In this document: positions 8,105-17,080 of the stretch, one piece after another
How positions within the stretch are numbered: the stretch's first letter is position 1
Layout: every line of letters starts with the position of its first letter
Source: Varibaculum cambriense
Lineage (GTDB): Bacteria; Actinomycetota; Actinomycetes; Actinomycetales; Actinomycetaceae
Length of the DNA: 64,000 nucleotides
Reading direction: 5' to 3'
Assembly: GCF_022133705.1 (NCBI RefSeq)
Contig: NZ_JAKNHJ010000002.1
Location: 1 to 64,000 of the forward strand
Made by a program: the position numbers and the translations under genes
The notes under the pieces: generated by a model
Databases searched by the model: none
Told to the model about the DNA's origin: nothing
What the model saw: only the letters and a program-made list of their open reading frames with translations

Positions 8105-9289
8105 TTGCTGAGGCTTTCCGGAGCGGTTAAAGATTACGCTTGGGGATCTCTCCGCGCTATCAGTGATTTCACGGGGATTGATTTTGAGGGTCGGCGAGTG
8201 GCCGAACTCTGGTTTGGTGCTCATAGAGGAGCGCAGACTCTGGCGGAAGCGAGTCCCCTTTCGGAAGTAATTGCCGCCGATCCTGCGGGGATGCTAGGGG
8301 AAGATGTTTCGGCGCGCTTTGATGGGCAGCTTCCCTTTCTGCTGAAGATAATTGCTCCCGAGCAGCCATTATCTTTACAAGTACATCCGGGAAAACAGCG
8401 GGCAGAGGCCGGTTTCCAAGCAGAAGAAGAAGCGGGAATTCCTCTAGATAGTCCGCGGCGAAACTATCGAGATCGTAACCATAAGCCGGAAATGATTTTC
8501 GCGCTTACCACTTTCGAGGCCTTCGCTGGGTTTCGCGCGCCGCGTCGGGCTAAAGAAGTCTTAGACAATTTGAATGCCCCGCTAGCACGGGAAATGCTAG
8601 AAACTTTGCGTGCCTATCCCGGTTATCGTGGTTTACGGGCAGTGGCGCGTAAACTTTTGGCGCCCTTAGATGAGGAACGCCGAATTCAAATAGAGGCGGT
8701 AATCACCGCTTGTCAAGATCGCTTAGATCGAGGCACTTCCCCCTCGCTGAGGGTAGACCGCCAGGCAGTAGCGCTCGCGCGTACCTATCCTGGTGATCCG
8801 GGAGCCGTCTTATCCTTGCTGCTTAACCCGGTTACTTTACGGGCGGGGGAGGCGCTTTTTATCCCTACCGGCGCGGTGCATGCCTATGTATCGGGATTGG
8901 GGATTGAGATCATGTCTGCTTCCGATAATGTGTTGCGTGCCGGGCTTACCCCTAAACATATTGATGCCGGTGAGGCCTTGCGGTGTATGGATTTTCACGG
9001 CGCGCCCCCGGTACGGATCGCTCCGGAAATGAATGGGCGAGGCACTGGGATCTACTATGCGCCAGTGGATGATTTCGAACTTTCAGTGTCCGAGATAACT
9101 GGTGGGGAATGGATTCCGATTCCCGGTTTCGGTCCGCGAATACTATTAGGGGTCTGCGGTGATTTAGAAGTCGGAGTTGGCGGGGAAGTAGAAACTATCT
9201 GTACCGGACAAGCAATTTTTGTTTCTGCAGCTGAGGGGACAGTGCGCGTGCGAGGAAACGGAAAACTAGTGCAGGCGGGAGTACCGTAA
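8105..9289 (+). CDS. manA: Mannose-6-phosphate isomerase, class I
   Basis: A 394-residue type I phosphomannose isomerase converting fructose-6-phosphate and mannose-6-phosphate, feeding GDP-mannose and envelope glycan synthesis. Zinc-site motifs are present: LSLQVHPGK with Gln and His, the Glu of RNHKPEM, and the His of IPTGAVHAYVSG. The N-terminal YAWGS motif is also typical. The start is TTG at 8105, with GGGAGG nine bases before. Its stop overlaps the next start (TAATG), so the two are translationally coupled. Its place just before the whiB2 block matches the mycobacterial manA neighbourhood. Confidence 0.93.
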   Translation: MLRLSGAVKDYAWGSLRAISDFTGIDFEGRRVAELWFGAHRGAQTLAEASPLSEVIAADPAGMLGEDVSARFDGQLPFLLKIIAPEQPLSLQVHPGKQRAEAGFQAEEEAGIPLDSPRRNYRDRNHKPEMIFALTTFEAFAGFRAPRRAKEVLDNLNAPLAREMLETLRAYPGYRGLRAVARKLLAPLDEERRIQIEAVITACQDRLDRGTSPSLRVDRQAVALARTYPGDPGAVLSLLLNPVTLRAGEALFIPTGAVHAYVSGLGIEIMSASDNVLRAGLTPKHIDAGEALRCMDFHGAPPVRIAPEMNGRGTGIYYAPVDDFELSVSEITGGEWIPIPGFGPRILLGVCGDLEVGVGGEVETICTGQAIFVSAAEGTVRVRGNGKLVQAGVP

Positions 9290-10065
9290 TGGAGATTAAA
9301 TCTTTTTGGGATAACTCTTGGGTCAGTGCCCTGTTGGGTTACTCTTCTCCTTGCCTTACCTGGTACGGACAGGATCGTATAGAGCTCTCGGGGCAGGTAG
9401 TCAATAACTGGGTTACGAAGACTCAAAATCTTTTGGCCGGTGACCTAGCAGCCGAACCTGGCGGGGTTTTAGCTCTGGGATTGGGGCTTTCCTGGCGTGA
9501 TCTCCTGTGGCGAATCGCCGGGTGGGGGTTAGGGCTCACGGTGAAGAATCTGACAGCTGATGCCCCTGGCAGTAAAGAGCTGGCAGATCTGATTGCAGAT
9601 CCGGATCTGGTTGCCTGTGCAATCAGCGACCCGGCGGCCGGCTCTGGCTTTGTGGAAAGCGGAATTGAAACCTATCTTGTCAGCCTGTCTCCGCTGGCTT
9701 GGCGTTACCCGGAGGCTTTGCCCGCCGGATTACTAGACGGTAACCGGGAAGTGCTCGCTCAAGCTGATCAACTACTGTTCCCTTTACCTAGTGAAAACTT
9801 TGCGTTGGCAGATACCGATTTTCGGGTAAGCGTAGACGGAAAAGCAATCGCAGATTTTTCCCGCTGGTGTGAACAAAAGGTTCCGGGGCGCCGAATCTTG
9901 ATCAAAGTAGCTGAGGATGCGACTCCACAATCCTTGGCGCTGGTGGTCGGGCAGATTTGGCGTTATCAGGGCGCAGCAGTAGTCCTAGAGCCAAATTGTG
10001 GGGAAATCGAGAAAATTTCTTCTGTGGAACATATTGCGGAATTTATTGAACTGAACTGCAGGTAG
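9289..10065 (+). CDS. TIGR03089-type protein (AMP-ligase-like N-terminal remnant family)
   Basis: A 258-residue protein resembling the actinobacterial TIGR03089 family. Typical are the opening LTWYGQDRIELSGQVVNNWVTKTQNLL, which is like the N-terminal subdomain of adenylate-forming ligases, and the length of about 230-260 residues without any C-terminal ligase domain or AMP-binding P-loop. It overlaps the manA stop by one base and ends 130 bases before the WhiB gene, a position the family also holds in other Actinomycetota. The function is unknown; coupling to manA hints at envelope sugar metabolism. Confidence 0.75.
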   Translation: MEIKSFWDNSWVSALLGYSSPCLTWYGQDRIELSGQVVNNWVTKTQNLLAGDLAAEPGGVLALGLGLSWRDLLWRIAGWGLGLTVKNLTADAPGSKELADLIADPDLVACAISDPAAGSGFVESGIETYLVSLSPLAWRYPEALPAGLLDGNREVLAQADQLLFPLPSENFALADTDFRVSVDGKAIADFSRWCEQKVPGRRILIKVAEDATPQSLALVVGQIWRYQGAAVVLEPNCGEIEKISSVEHIAEFIELNCR

Positions 10066-10194
10066 ATAAGATTTCTAATCTTTAATAAGCGCAGATGCTA
10101 CAAAAAATCTATACCATTTTTTTGGGTGACTTCCCCGAATGACACGCTTGTAGTTTATACTCTTATAGACACCTATTTTTGCGAGGAGATTAAT

Positions 10195-10488
10195 ATGTGG
10201 AACATTTTTGGCGAGGGACCCATCTCGTCTAATCCGCAATCCTGGCAAATTGGGCAGGATGACCAAGGCCCCCTCTCCTGGCAAGAACAAGCGTTATGTG
10301 CCCAAACCGACCCCGAGGCGTTTTTCCCCGAAAAAGGGGGTTCTACTCGGGAAGCCAAAGCGGTTTGTGAGCTCTGCGAGGTTCGCGATGAATGCCTCAG
10401 TTATGCCTTAGAAAATGATGAACGCTTCGGAATCTGGGGCGGTCTTTCAGAACGGGAACGGCGCAGATTGCGGCGCAATGTAGGGTAG
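10195..10488 (+). CDS. whiB2: WhiB-family iron-sulfur regulator (WhiB2/WhmD-like)
   Basis: A 97-residue WhiB protein. It has the four cysteines that hold a [4Fe-4S] cluster (ALCAQ, then C-x2-C-x5-C in VCELCEVRDEC), the GIWGG turn and a basic C-terminal tail (SERERRRLRRNVG). The DPEAFFPEKGGSTREAK segment is that of WhiB2/WhmD, an essential regulator of division and septation in mycobacteria. The ATG at 10195 is chosen over an upstream one because GAGGAG lies eight bases before it and the family starts here. The 129-base upstream region is AT-rich and should hold the promoter. Next to the large glycosyltransferase gene, with only four bases between them. Confidence 0.92.
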   Translation: MWNIFGEGPISSNPQSWQIGQDDQGPLSWQEQALCAQTDPEAFFPEKGGSTREAKAVCELCEVRDECLSYALENDERFGIWGGLSERERRRLRRNVG

Positions 10489-10492
10489 CCCA

Positions 10493-13400
10493 GTGGCCTG
10501 TGCCTCTGAACCAACCGCTTCCTACCAGCATCCCAGCGTTCAGGTTTTTATCGCCACGCGGGGTCTTACTCCCTACCTGAAACAAACTTTAACCGCGCTG
10601 CGTGCATGCCGTTACCCCATAACCTCCTTGGTAGTCGTAGATACTGCCGCTGATACTACCCTCACTCCCGCTCAGCTGCGTCCCTATGCGCCTCTACATT
10701 ATTCCCAGGTAAAAGCCAATAACTTGGGGCAGGCGGTACGCCTTGCCCGCGCCAACAATCTGGAGGCCGTCGACTATCTGTGGATGCTGCATGATGACTC
10801 TGCCCCTGACCCGGAATGTCTGGGGCAACTTGTCCAAGCGTTCGAGAACTCGACTACCTTGGGGATTGCCGGTCCGAAAGCCCTGGATTGGGATAAACCG
10901 GAAACGCTGGCCTCGGTAGGTATCCACGCTACTCGGGGCGGCGAGCGCCTTACTCCTTTCGATCCGGGCGAGGTTGACCAGGGGCAATATGACGGTATCA
11001 GTGATGTGCTGGCGGTAGGAACCGCAGGACTATTGATAAAAGCCCAGCTTTGGGATCGTTTGCGGGGTACTAACCCGCTGCTAGGAAAATTTACTGAAGG
11101 ATTAGAACTGGGACGGCGCGCGCGCATGGCTGGCTACCGCGTTTGCCTGGTGCCAGCAGCCCGTATTTACCACGCGCAAGCCGGACTCTTCGGGTTACGC
11201 GAATATCTGGAGCATCAAGACTCCGCTAGTGGGATTGCCGATACCAGGAACGAAGATACCGAGGAGAAGCAGGATACAAAGTCTCCCGGAGTAGGCAACC
11301 AGGTGGAAACGCCAGCGGATAAGTCCGCGCCGCTAACGGAAAACCTGTTGACAGCGCAGGCGCCCTCATCACCAATGGGGAGCAGGCAGGAGGATCGACA
11401 AAAAGAGCGTATCCAAGGGGAAGAGGAAAACGCCACTGAGGATTACGAACAGCTGGACACTGAAGAGGATGGGCAGCCGGCAGAACCGGATTCTCCCGTT
11501 CCTCACCAGCCAGTTTACGTTTATGATCCGGTTCCGGTTACCCCACTGGTTCTAGAGGCTCCCCGGGAAAAAGAAAACTCCTATCCGGAGCGGCGCGCCG
11601 ATAAGTACCTCTATCGTGCCCTAACTATCAGCTCGGTGCTTCTGCCATTATGGCTTTGTTTACTACCTCTAAAATCGCTGATGATAGCCCTGATGTGGGT
11701 GCTACGCTCTGCAGGTCAGCGAGCAGCAATAGAGCTCAAGGCGGCGAACCGAGTATGGGGATCGCTAGGGAAAATCCTGGCGGCGCGGCGGATTCAGCGG
11801 CGACAATCCCAGATCTCGCGGCGCGAACTTGCCCGCCTGGAAGTACCAGCTAGCAGGGTACGGGAAAACCGGCGTCTGATTCGGCGGGTAGACCGCGAAA
11901 GCGGACAGGAAGTGCTCAAACTAGGGACAGTAGCGAAATCCCAGTTGGACAAGGTAACTTGGCACGCCCAAATCATCGCGTGGCTACTCGCCCTCTTCTT
12001 CCTTAGTATTAGTCTTTTCGGGATGCGAGATTTCCTTGGTGGAATGCACGGAGGATTCTGGAGTGTTCTGCCCGGAAGCTGGCATGACTTTTGGATATTG
12101 GCAACCAACTCTTGGCGTACTTTTTCTACGGGGATTATCGGTCTCCCGGATCCGATTGCCTATCCGCTGCTGGCTATTACCGCGCCTTTCGCTATTTTCG
12201 GCATTGCTCCCACCACCGTATTGCGTTGGTTACTGGTTTTGTCCCCACTGGGCGCGGGAATGGGTGCCTGGCTGGCATCGGCAGCCCTAACCCGAGTAAA
12301 TTCGGTGCGTGCCCTGATCGCTCTTAGCTGGGGCGCAGCGCTGCCGTTCTTGGTTAGTGTGCAGGCAGGAAATATTGCTGCTGTCCTCGGCCATGTCTTC
12401 CTTCCTCTGGCAGTATGGGGAATTATTTCGTTCTTTGACCTGCGACGTCCCTACCTGCTGGCGGGAGTGCTGGGAACAGAGACTTATCTACCAAACTATT
12501 CGCGCCGCCTCCCCGCCGGCCTTGCAGCGCTATCCCTAGTAGCGGTGAGCGCCGCCGCCCCCTGGCTGTGGTTAGCTGCCTTAGTGTTCGTACTAGTTTG
12601 CAGCCTGAGCGTAACGGTAAAGAAGCATTTACCCTGGCGGCGTAGCTGTGCTTACCTGGGAGGCGGACTAGCGATACTGGTTCCCGCCTTGGTAACGCTC
12701 TTACCGTCTTTTATTTGGGCGTTACGTACCCATAGCATGCGAGCATATCTATTCCTGACGCCCTCGGCGCCTACCCCAATAGTAATTCGCTCTCAGCTGC
12801 AGCTTTGGGGGCAAATACTATCTGGCGTTCCGTTATATCTTGGAATAGCTGCTCTCAGTTGCGTGGCAATAGCCGCGGGCGGAGCTTTATTTACCGGACG
12901 AGAGTTACTGGCCACCCGTATAGCGTGGGCATTTACCCTGGCAAGCGTGGTAATCGGAATGCTTGCGCTGACACAAACAGTGGCTCCCGGACAAAGTCCC
13001 TGGCTGCTTTCGGTATTTTCGGTAGCGCTAATGGGACTACTGGTGTCCACCTCGCTGGGATGGAGTGCGATCCAGCCTCCCAAACGGCTGCGTTACCTGC
13101 TGGCAAGCTTAGTTACGCTGGCGCTGGTACTTCCTCTGGCTACCATAGCTACCTGGGCGCTGCCCTCGGCGAATACTCCCTTGCAGGCCGGTTCTGACCG
13201 CTCACCAGTCGCGTTTTCGATTTTATCGGCATCGGAGAAACGAACCCGGATGCTGCTGATAGATAAAGACGGGGATCGCTACCAGGTGGCGATGCGCCGG
13301 GAAGCCGGACCGGGACTACTGGCCACCAACTGGCAGATTCGAACCCAATCCCCTGCCCAACACACTTCCCCCGAAAGTGGGGTGCTGGCGGCGCTAGTAG

Positions 13401-13930
13401 CGGGAAATGACCGCCAAGCTGCAACCAAGTGCGCAGATTTAGCGGTAGAACAGTTACTGGTTACTAAGCAAGCCGCCGCTGACGGACTGGACTCCAAACT
13501 CATCTCTTCCAGCTATTTTCATCCGGTAGCTACCAATGATGATTACAGTGTGTGGCGTCTGGACACTTCCAGTTTTATTCCCGCTCGCTCCGATGCGCGA
13601 GTGAGAATCGGTGACGGAAAGCGCCAAGAAACGGTTCCGGCAGCAGTGCTAAGTGCAAAGAAGTCTCTCGCGCCCTCCTCGAAGAAACGTGAGCTTTTAC
13701 TGGCAGAATCAGCTTCGCCGGCCTGGAAAGCCCAAATAGCTGGGCGGGATCTTCAGGCTCGATCTAAGGGAGGGCTGCAAAGTTTTACTATTCCGGCCGG
13801 CGGGTCCGGAAATCTCCAAGTCTACTTCGCTAGTCCAGGACGTTATCTGGTGATAGGACTATTCCTGCTGGTTTACCTCGGTGCTGTAGCCACCTGCCTG
13901 CCGTTGGGGGACAGGAGGAAACAAAAATGA
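10493..13930 (+). CDS. Large membrane glycosyltransferase, family 2
   Basis: An 1145-residue protein. Residues about 15-240 form a GT-A domain with VFIATRG near the start and the acidic cluster HDDSAPDPE, the likely metal/nucleotide-sugar site. Residues 250-350 are Glu/Asp/Gln/Pro-rich and probably disordered. A membrane domain follows: one segment near 375-400, then many segments from about 495 to 905. A soluble part leads to a final membrane segment near 1118-1138. The start is GTG four bases after whiB2 and the stop overlaps the DUF5719 start (ATGA), so whiB2, this gene and the next form an operon. Homologues at this place in actinobacteria are thought to act in envelope glycan assembly; donor and acceptor are unknown. 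Confidence 0.85.
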   Translation: MACASEPTASYQHPSVQVFIATRGLTPYLKQTLTALRACRYPITSLVVVDTAADTTLTPAQLRPYAPLHYSQVKANNLGQAVRLARANNLEAVDYLWMLHDDSAPDPECLGQLVQAFENSTTLGIAGPKALDWDKPETLASVGIHATRGGERLTPFDPGEVDQGQYDGISDVLAVGTAGLLIKAQLWDRLRGTNPLLGKFTEGLELGRRARMAGYRVCLVPAARIYHAQAGLFGLREYLEHQDSASGIADTRNEDTEEKQDTKSPGVGNQVETPADKSAPLTENLLTAQAPSSPMGSRQEDRQKERIQGEEENATEDYEQLDTEEDGQPAEPDSPVPHQPVYVYDPVPVTPLVLEAPREKENSYPERRADKYLYRALTISSVLLPLWLCLLPLKSLMIALMWVLRSAGQRAAIELKAANRVWGSLGKILAARRIQRRQSQISRRELARLEVPASRVRENRRLIRRVDRESGQEVLKLGTVAKSQLDKVTWHAQIIAWLLALFFLSISLFGMRDFLGGMHGGFWSVLPGSWHDFWILATNSWRTFSTGIIGLPDPIAYPLLAITAPFAIFGIAPTTVLRWLLVLSPLGAGMGAWLASAALTRVNSVRALIALSWGAALPFLVSVQAGNIAAVLGHVFLPLAVWGIISFFDLRRPYLLAGVLGTETYLPNYSRRLPAGLAALSLVAVSAAAPWLWLAALVFVLVCSLSVTVKKHLPWRRSCAYLGGGLAILVPALVTLLPSFIWALRTHSMRAYLFLTPSAPTPIVIRSQLQLWGQILSGVPLYLGIAALSCVAIAAGGALFTGRELLATRIAWAFTLASVVIGMLALTQTVAPGQSPWLLSVFSVALMGLLVSTSLGWSAIQPPKRLRYLLASLVTLALVLPLATIATWALPSANTPLQAGSDRSPVAFSILSASEKRTRMLLIDKDGDRYQVAMRREAGPGLLATNWQIRTQSPAQHTSPESGVLAALVAGNDRQAATKCADLAVEQLLVTKQAAADGLDSKLISSSYFHPVATNDDYSVWRLDTSSFIPARSDARVRIGDGKRQETVPAAVLSAKKSLAPSSKKRELLLAESASPAWKAQIAGRDLQARSKGGLQSFTIPAGGSGNLQVYFASPGRYLVIGLFLLVYLGAVATCLPLGDRRKQK

Positions 13931-15255
13931 AAAAACCCGCCTTTAAATCTGTGGTTTCCCTGTTCTCGGCGCTAGCGATTCTGCTAGCTGCCTTGGCGCT
14001 TGCTTTGCTGATTCCCAAAACGCTTCCCGCCACCTCTAGTCCTAGTAATGGCGACCGCGAGGTGGCAGTTCCGGCAGGAATCCAGCAAGTTATCTGCCCG
14101 ACTTTGCCCGGAGAGGGCGCGAAGGCCTGGGTGGAAGGGATCTCGGAAACGGGATCTGCGCCGCTAACCGATGCATCCGGGAACGCGCTGGCAAAGGACG
14201 CTGCTCACTCAGTGGGTAAATCTGGGTTGACACTACAGGTGAAACCAGTAGCAGGTAAAAATGCCGCTGCCTTGGGATATGTTAGCAGCAACGGGAAAGA
14301 GGACGAGAACGGATTTTTCGCGGGCCTGTGCGCTGCCCCCACTAATCGCGCCTATTTTCTGACTCCCGGCACTACCACCGGAAATGCTTCTACTTTGCAT
14401 TTGCTTAACCCGTCCGGAGCGCCCCTTACTGCTCGGATTCAGATTTGGACGGAACAGGGTCCCTTGGCAGCTAAAGTCACGCAAAATATCCCTGCCCGCG
14501 CTAGCAGCTCTCTGGTTTTAGATGGGCAAGCTCCCGGGTATAACCGGCTCGGGGTGCTAGTAGAGGCCGAGGGGAAGGGGGTGAGCTCTTGGGTCAGTTC
14601 CACTTTGGCGACTGGAGCCCAAAAGGCTGGCGCTGTGCATTCGCCGGCTCTAGCCGCCCCTTCCCAAGAAGTACTGATTCCAGCAGCTAAAATTACTGGT
14701 AAATCCAGTTTGCGGGTGCTGAATCCCAGTAGGGAAGTGGCGAATTTGCAGGTATCCCTCCTGGATGTAAAAGGGGAAACCCCGGTGCCCGCCCCCAATA
14801 AGTTGCAGGTCGCTACAGGAGCAGTTTTCGATATTCCTCTGGCAGGAGTAAAAGACGGCCTGGCTGCGGTCAAGGTTAAATCAGATCAACCGGTAGTGGC
14901 CGCGGTCTTCGCCCCGGAGACCTATGCAAAGAAGGATACGCTGGCAGTTTATCCCTCTGTGTCGCCCAGTACTTCGGGAGCAGTGCTGAGTAATCAACAG
15001 GCGGCTAATCTGGCTTTCGAAAGCGGGAAAGAACAAAAAATTGTTTTATCTTCCGCCGGGAAAACCCAGGAGGTAGCGGTAAAACCGGGCGTGTTGACCT
15101 TAGTGAAAGTACCTGCGGGTGTTTGGCAATGGCAAAGTGAAAATGCGCTGCACGCCGGTCAGCTGGTGGGAGATCCTGCCGGAACTTTTCGAACTATTGG
15201 GGTCGGAAAAGCAGCTAGGGAAATAGCTGCGATTACAGTAAAAACTAACCCCTAG
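13927..15255 (+). CDS. DUF5719-family secreted/anchored protein
   Basis: A 442-residue protein with one N-terminal hydrophobic segment (about 8-35, rich in Ala and Leu), acting as signal anchor or uncleaved signal, and an extracytoplasmic beta-rich region with repeated Ala/Gly/Val strands and no cysteine-rich or catalytic motif. The position between the large glycosyltransferase and the metallopeptidase/DUF3499 pair is that of DUF5719 proteins in Actinomycetota. It overlaps the preceding gene by four bases, so coexpression is expected. It may help export or anchor the product of the glycosyltransferase; this is inference from context. Confidence 0.75.
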   Translation: MKKPAFKSVVSLFSALAILLAALALALLIPKTLPATSSPSNGDREVAVPAGIQQVICPTLPGEGAKAWVEGISETGSAPLTDASGNALAKDAAHSVGKSGLTLQVKPVAGKNAAALGYVSSNGKEDENGFFAGLCAAPTNRAYFLTPGTTTGNASTLHLLNPSGAPLTARIQIWTEQGPLAAKVTQNIPARASSSLVLDGQAPGYNRLGVLVEAEGKGVSSWVSSTLATGAQKAGAVHSPALAAPSQEVLIPAAKITGKSSLRVLNPSREVANLQVSLLDVKGETPVPAPNKLQVATGAVFDIPLAGVKDGLAAVKVKSDQPVVAAVFAPETYAKKDTLAVYPSVSPSTSGAVLSNQQAANLAFESGKEQKIVLSSAGKTQEVAVKPGVLTLVKVPAGVWQWQSENALHAGQLVGDPAGTFRTIGVGKAAREIAAITVKTNP

Positions 15256-15336
15256 CCGCTAATAAGGGTCGCAATTGGGTAAATCCTGGCTAAAAGTATC
15301 CCAAATATACTGTTCGAAAAATTCTTGCGCTAATAA

Positions 15337-15756
15337 CTAGAAGTATCCGGGGAATACCTCTTCGGGTAAACAGCCAATTTCAGTACTGAGGTGTTCCGCC
15401 AGCACCGCTTTAACTGCTTGTTCTAGTTCCTGACCGCTGCGACAACGCCACTGGATCGGCAAGCGGTAAACCACAATTCGAGTAGCCAGCTTCCCGCCCT
15501 TATCTGCGGGAAATAACCGTCCTAAGACCGCCTGTGGAGATTCCCAGTCAGCTGGATCCGAAGGAGGAATATCTTCCACCCCAAATTCGATACGGTTTAC
15601 TACCTCATGCTTGCGGGCAGCCTGGGTAGCCAAATCCACTACCAGCTGATCAAATTTTTCCCGCCGCGTCCTCCAAGCTGGGATCATCGGCAAGAAAGTC
15701 ACTCCTCGTGCTCCGCGCCCGTGGCGATCTCGCCTATTTCGTGTCAAACCCCTCAC
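15337..15756 (-). CDS. Metallopeptidase-family protein (COG3824-like) without HExxH
   Basis: A 139-residue protein matching the small actinobacterial metallopeptidase-like family in the basic start (RDRHGRGARG), FDQLVVDL, EFGVEDIPPSDP, LGRLFPADKGG and RIVVYRLPI. The proteins annotated as proteases in this family carry HExxH; here the corresponding helix reads AVLAEHLSTEIG, with no zinc-binding pair. To my knowledge this loss is common in actinobacterial members, so it is likely structural rather than a recent mutation. It is divergent from DUF3499 (15819), the same neighbour pair seen in other actinobacterial genomes. Function unknown. Confidence 0.72.
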   Translation of the reverse strand: MRGLTRNRRDRHGRGARGVTFLPMIPAWRTRREKFDQLVVDLATQAARKHEVVNRIEFGVEDIPPSDPADWESPQAVLGRLFPADKGGKLATRIVVYRLPIQWRCRSGQELEQAVKAVLAEHLSTEIGCLPEEVFPGYF

Positions 15757-15818
15757 GAGAACGCACCTTACCGCGAGTTAGACTTGGGTTTTATTTCCCG
15801 CGCCGCTAACGTGCAATT

Positions 15819-16286
15819 GTGCGGGTAACTAGATCTTGTTCAAAAAATGGCTGCAACCAGGTGGCAGCCGCTACTTTAACCTATGTGTATAAGGATTCCA
15901 CTGCTGTCCTTGGCCCCCTTGCTACCCAGGCAGAACCGCACGCCTATGATCTTTGCGCCGAACACGCAAACAATTTGACCGCTCCTCGGGGTTGGCAGGT
16001 TGTTCGGTTAGCCAGTGAGTTTACTCCTGCCGAGCCCAGTGATGACGATTTAGAGGCCTTGGCAAATGTGGTGCGGGAAGCTTCTAAGCGGCGACATCTT
16101 CCCACTGCGAAAGTAAATAAGAACTGGGATGGGCGGCTGAGCCCCGAAGCCACCAGCGGAGGCCGCGGACATGTAGGGCACGAGTACGATGCGAGCGTTA
16201 AACAGGGACTGACTGCGGAGCGTCGTAAAGTGCAAGAGCAGCGCCGCGGACATTTACGCCTCCTACCGGGAGGATTGCCGGATTAA
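15819..16286 (+). CDS. DUF3499-family protein
   Basis: A 155-residue protein. The N-terminal half has the DUF3499 pattern: CSKNGC near residues 7-12, a mid YDLCAEHA segment, and GWQVVRL. The conserved cysteines and histidine could bind a metal. The C-terminal third is basic, rich in Arg and Gly, and probably disordered. Start is GTG at 15819. It lies between the metallopeptidase-like gene (divergent) and mtrA, the usual position of the family in Actinomycetota. Role unknown. Confidence 0.85.
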   Translation: MRVTRSCSKNGCNQVAAATLTYVYKDSTAVLGPLATQAEPHAYDLCAEHANNLTAPRGWQVVRLASEFTPAEPSDDDLEALANVVREASKRRHLPTAKVNKNWDGRLSPEATSGGRGHVGHEYDASVKQGLTAERRKVQEQRRGHLRLLPGGLPD

Positions 16287-16390
16287 ACCAGCCAATAGGT
16301 TACACATAGATTCTACCGATCGAGCCTATAAATAAAGCAACAGTCTAGCAATAGCGCCAAAAAATGCATCGGCGTGGCACAATAGAATTC

Positions 16391-17074
16391 ATGACCGTGA
16401 AAATTTTGGTAGTGGACGACGATGAGGCACTTGCAGAGATGGTGGGCATTGTGATGTCAACCGAGGGCTATAAGTCAGTGTTTTGTCATCACGGTGATCA
16501 GGCTTTTGATATTTTTCAGGAAAGTCAACCGGATTTGGTGTTGTTAGACGTAATGCTGCCCGGCAAAGACGGAGTGGAAATCTGCCGACAGATTCGCACC
16601 GTATCCGATCTGCCGATTATCATGCTCACCGCTAAATCAGATACAGCCGATGTGGTGGCAGGGCTAGAAGCGGGAGCCGATGACTATATCCCCAAACCTT
16701 TTAAACCCAAAGAACTGGTAGCCAGGATTAAAGCGCGGTTGCGGGGACGTACTAGCGAGGGTCAGGACGAGGACGTAGATCTGGGGGATCTTCATATCAA
16801 CGTGGCGGCTCACGAAGTTTTCCGTGGCAATGAACGTATCGATCTGACTCCTTTAGAATTCGATTTATTGCTAACCTTGGCGCGCTCGCCGTGGAAAGCT
16901 TTTAGCCGGGAAGAATTATTAGAAGATATTTGGGGATACCGTCACGCGAATACTGATACTCGTTTAGTGAATGTGCACGTGCAGCGGCTGCGAGCCAAGA
17001 TTGAAGAAGACCCGGAACATCCCAAGATTGTGCGCACCGTGCGAGGAGTTGGCTACCGTGCTGGAGGCAACTAG
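16391..17074 (+). CDS. mtrA: Response regulator MtrA
   Basis: A 227-residue OmpR-type regulator. Its receiver starts MTVKILVVDDDE and carries the phosphorylatable Asp in LVLLDVMLPG and the Lys in IPKPFKPKEL; the winged-helix domain ends VRTVRGVGYRAG. The IPKPFKPKELVARIKARLR segment is diagnostic for MtrA, which controls division, wall hydrolases and chromosome replication in mycobacteria and osmotic/wall genes in corynebacteria. I use the ATG at 16391 because it fits the family start; one nine codons upstream is possible. No Shine-Dalgarno is visible before either, and the 16 bases before 16391 (CACAAT then AGAATTC) resemble those before hrpB, so a leaderless mRNA is likely. Followed six bases later by mtrB. 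Confidence 0.95.
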   Translation: MTVKILVVDDDEALAEMVGIVMSTEGYKSVFCHHGDQAFDIFQESQPDLVLLDVMLPGKDGVEICRQIRTVSDLPIIMLTAKSDTADVVAGLEAGADDYIPKPFKPKELVARIKARLRGRTSEGQDEDVDLGDLHINVAAHEVFRGNERIDLTPLEFDLLLTLARSPWKAFSREELLEDIWGYRHANTDTRLVNVHVQRLRAKIEEDPEHPKIVRTVRGVGYRAGGN

Positions 17075-17080
17075 GCGGCT

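Noticed and set aside
9055-9426. A 123-codon minus-strand frame
   Set aside because: Fully antisense to the manA end and the next gene start; Ser/Pro-rich shadow translation.
14439-14873. A 144-codon minus-strand frame
   Set aside because: Shadow of the DUF5719 gene; no start signal or family.
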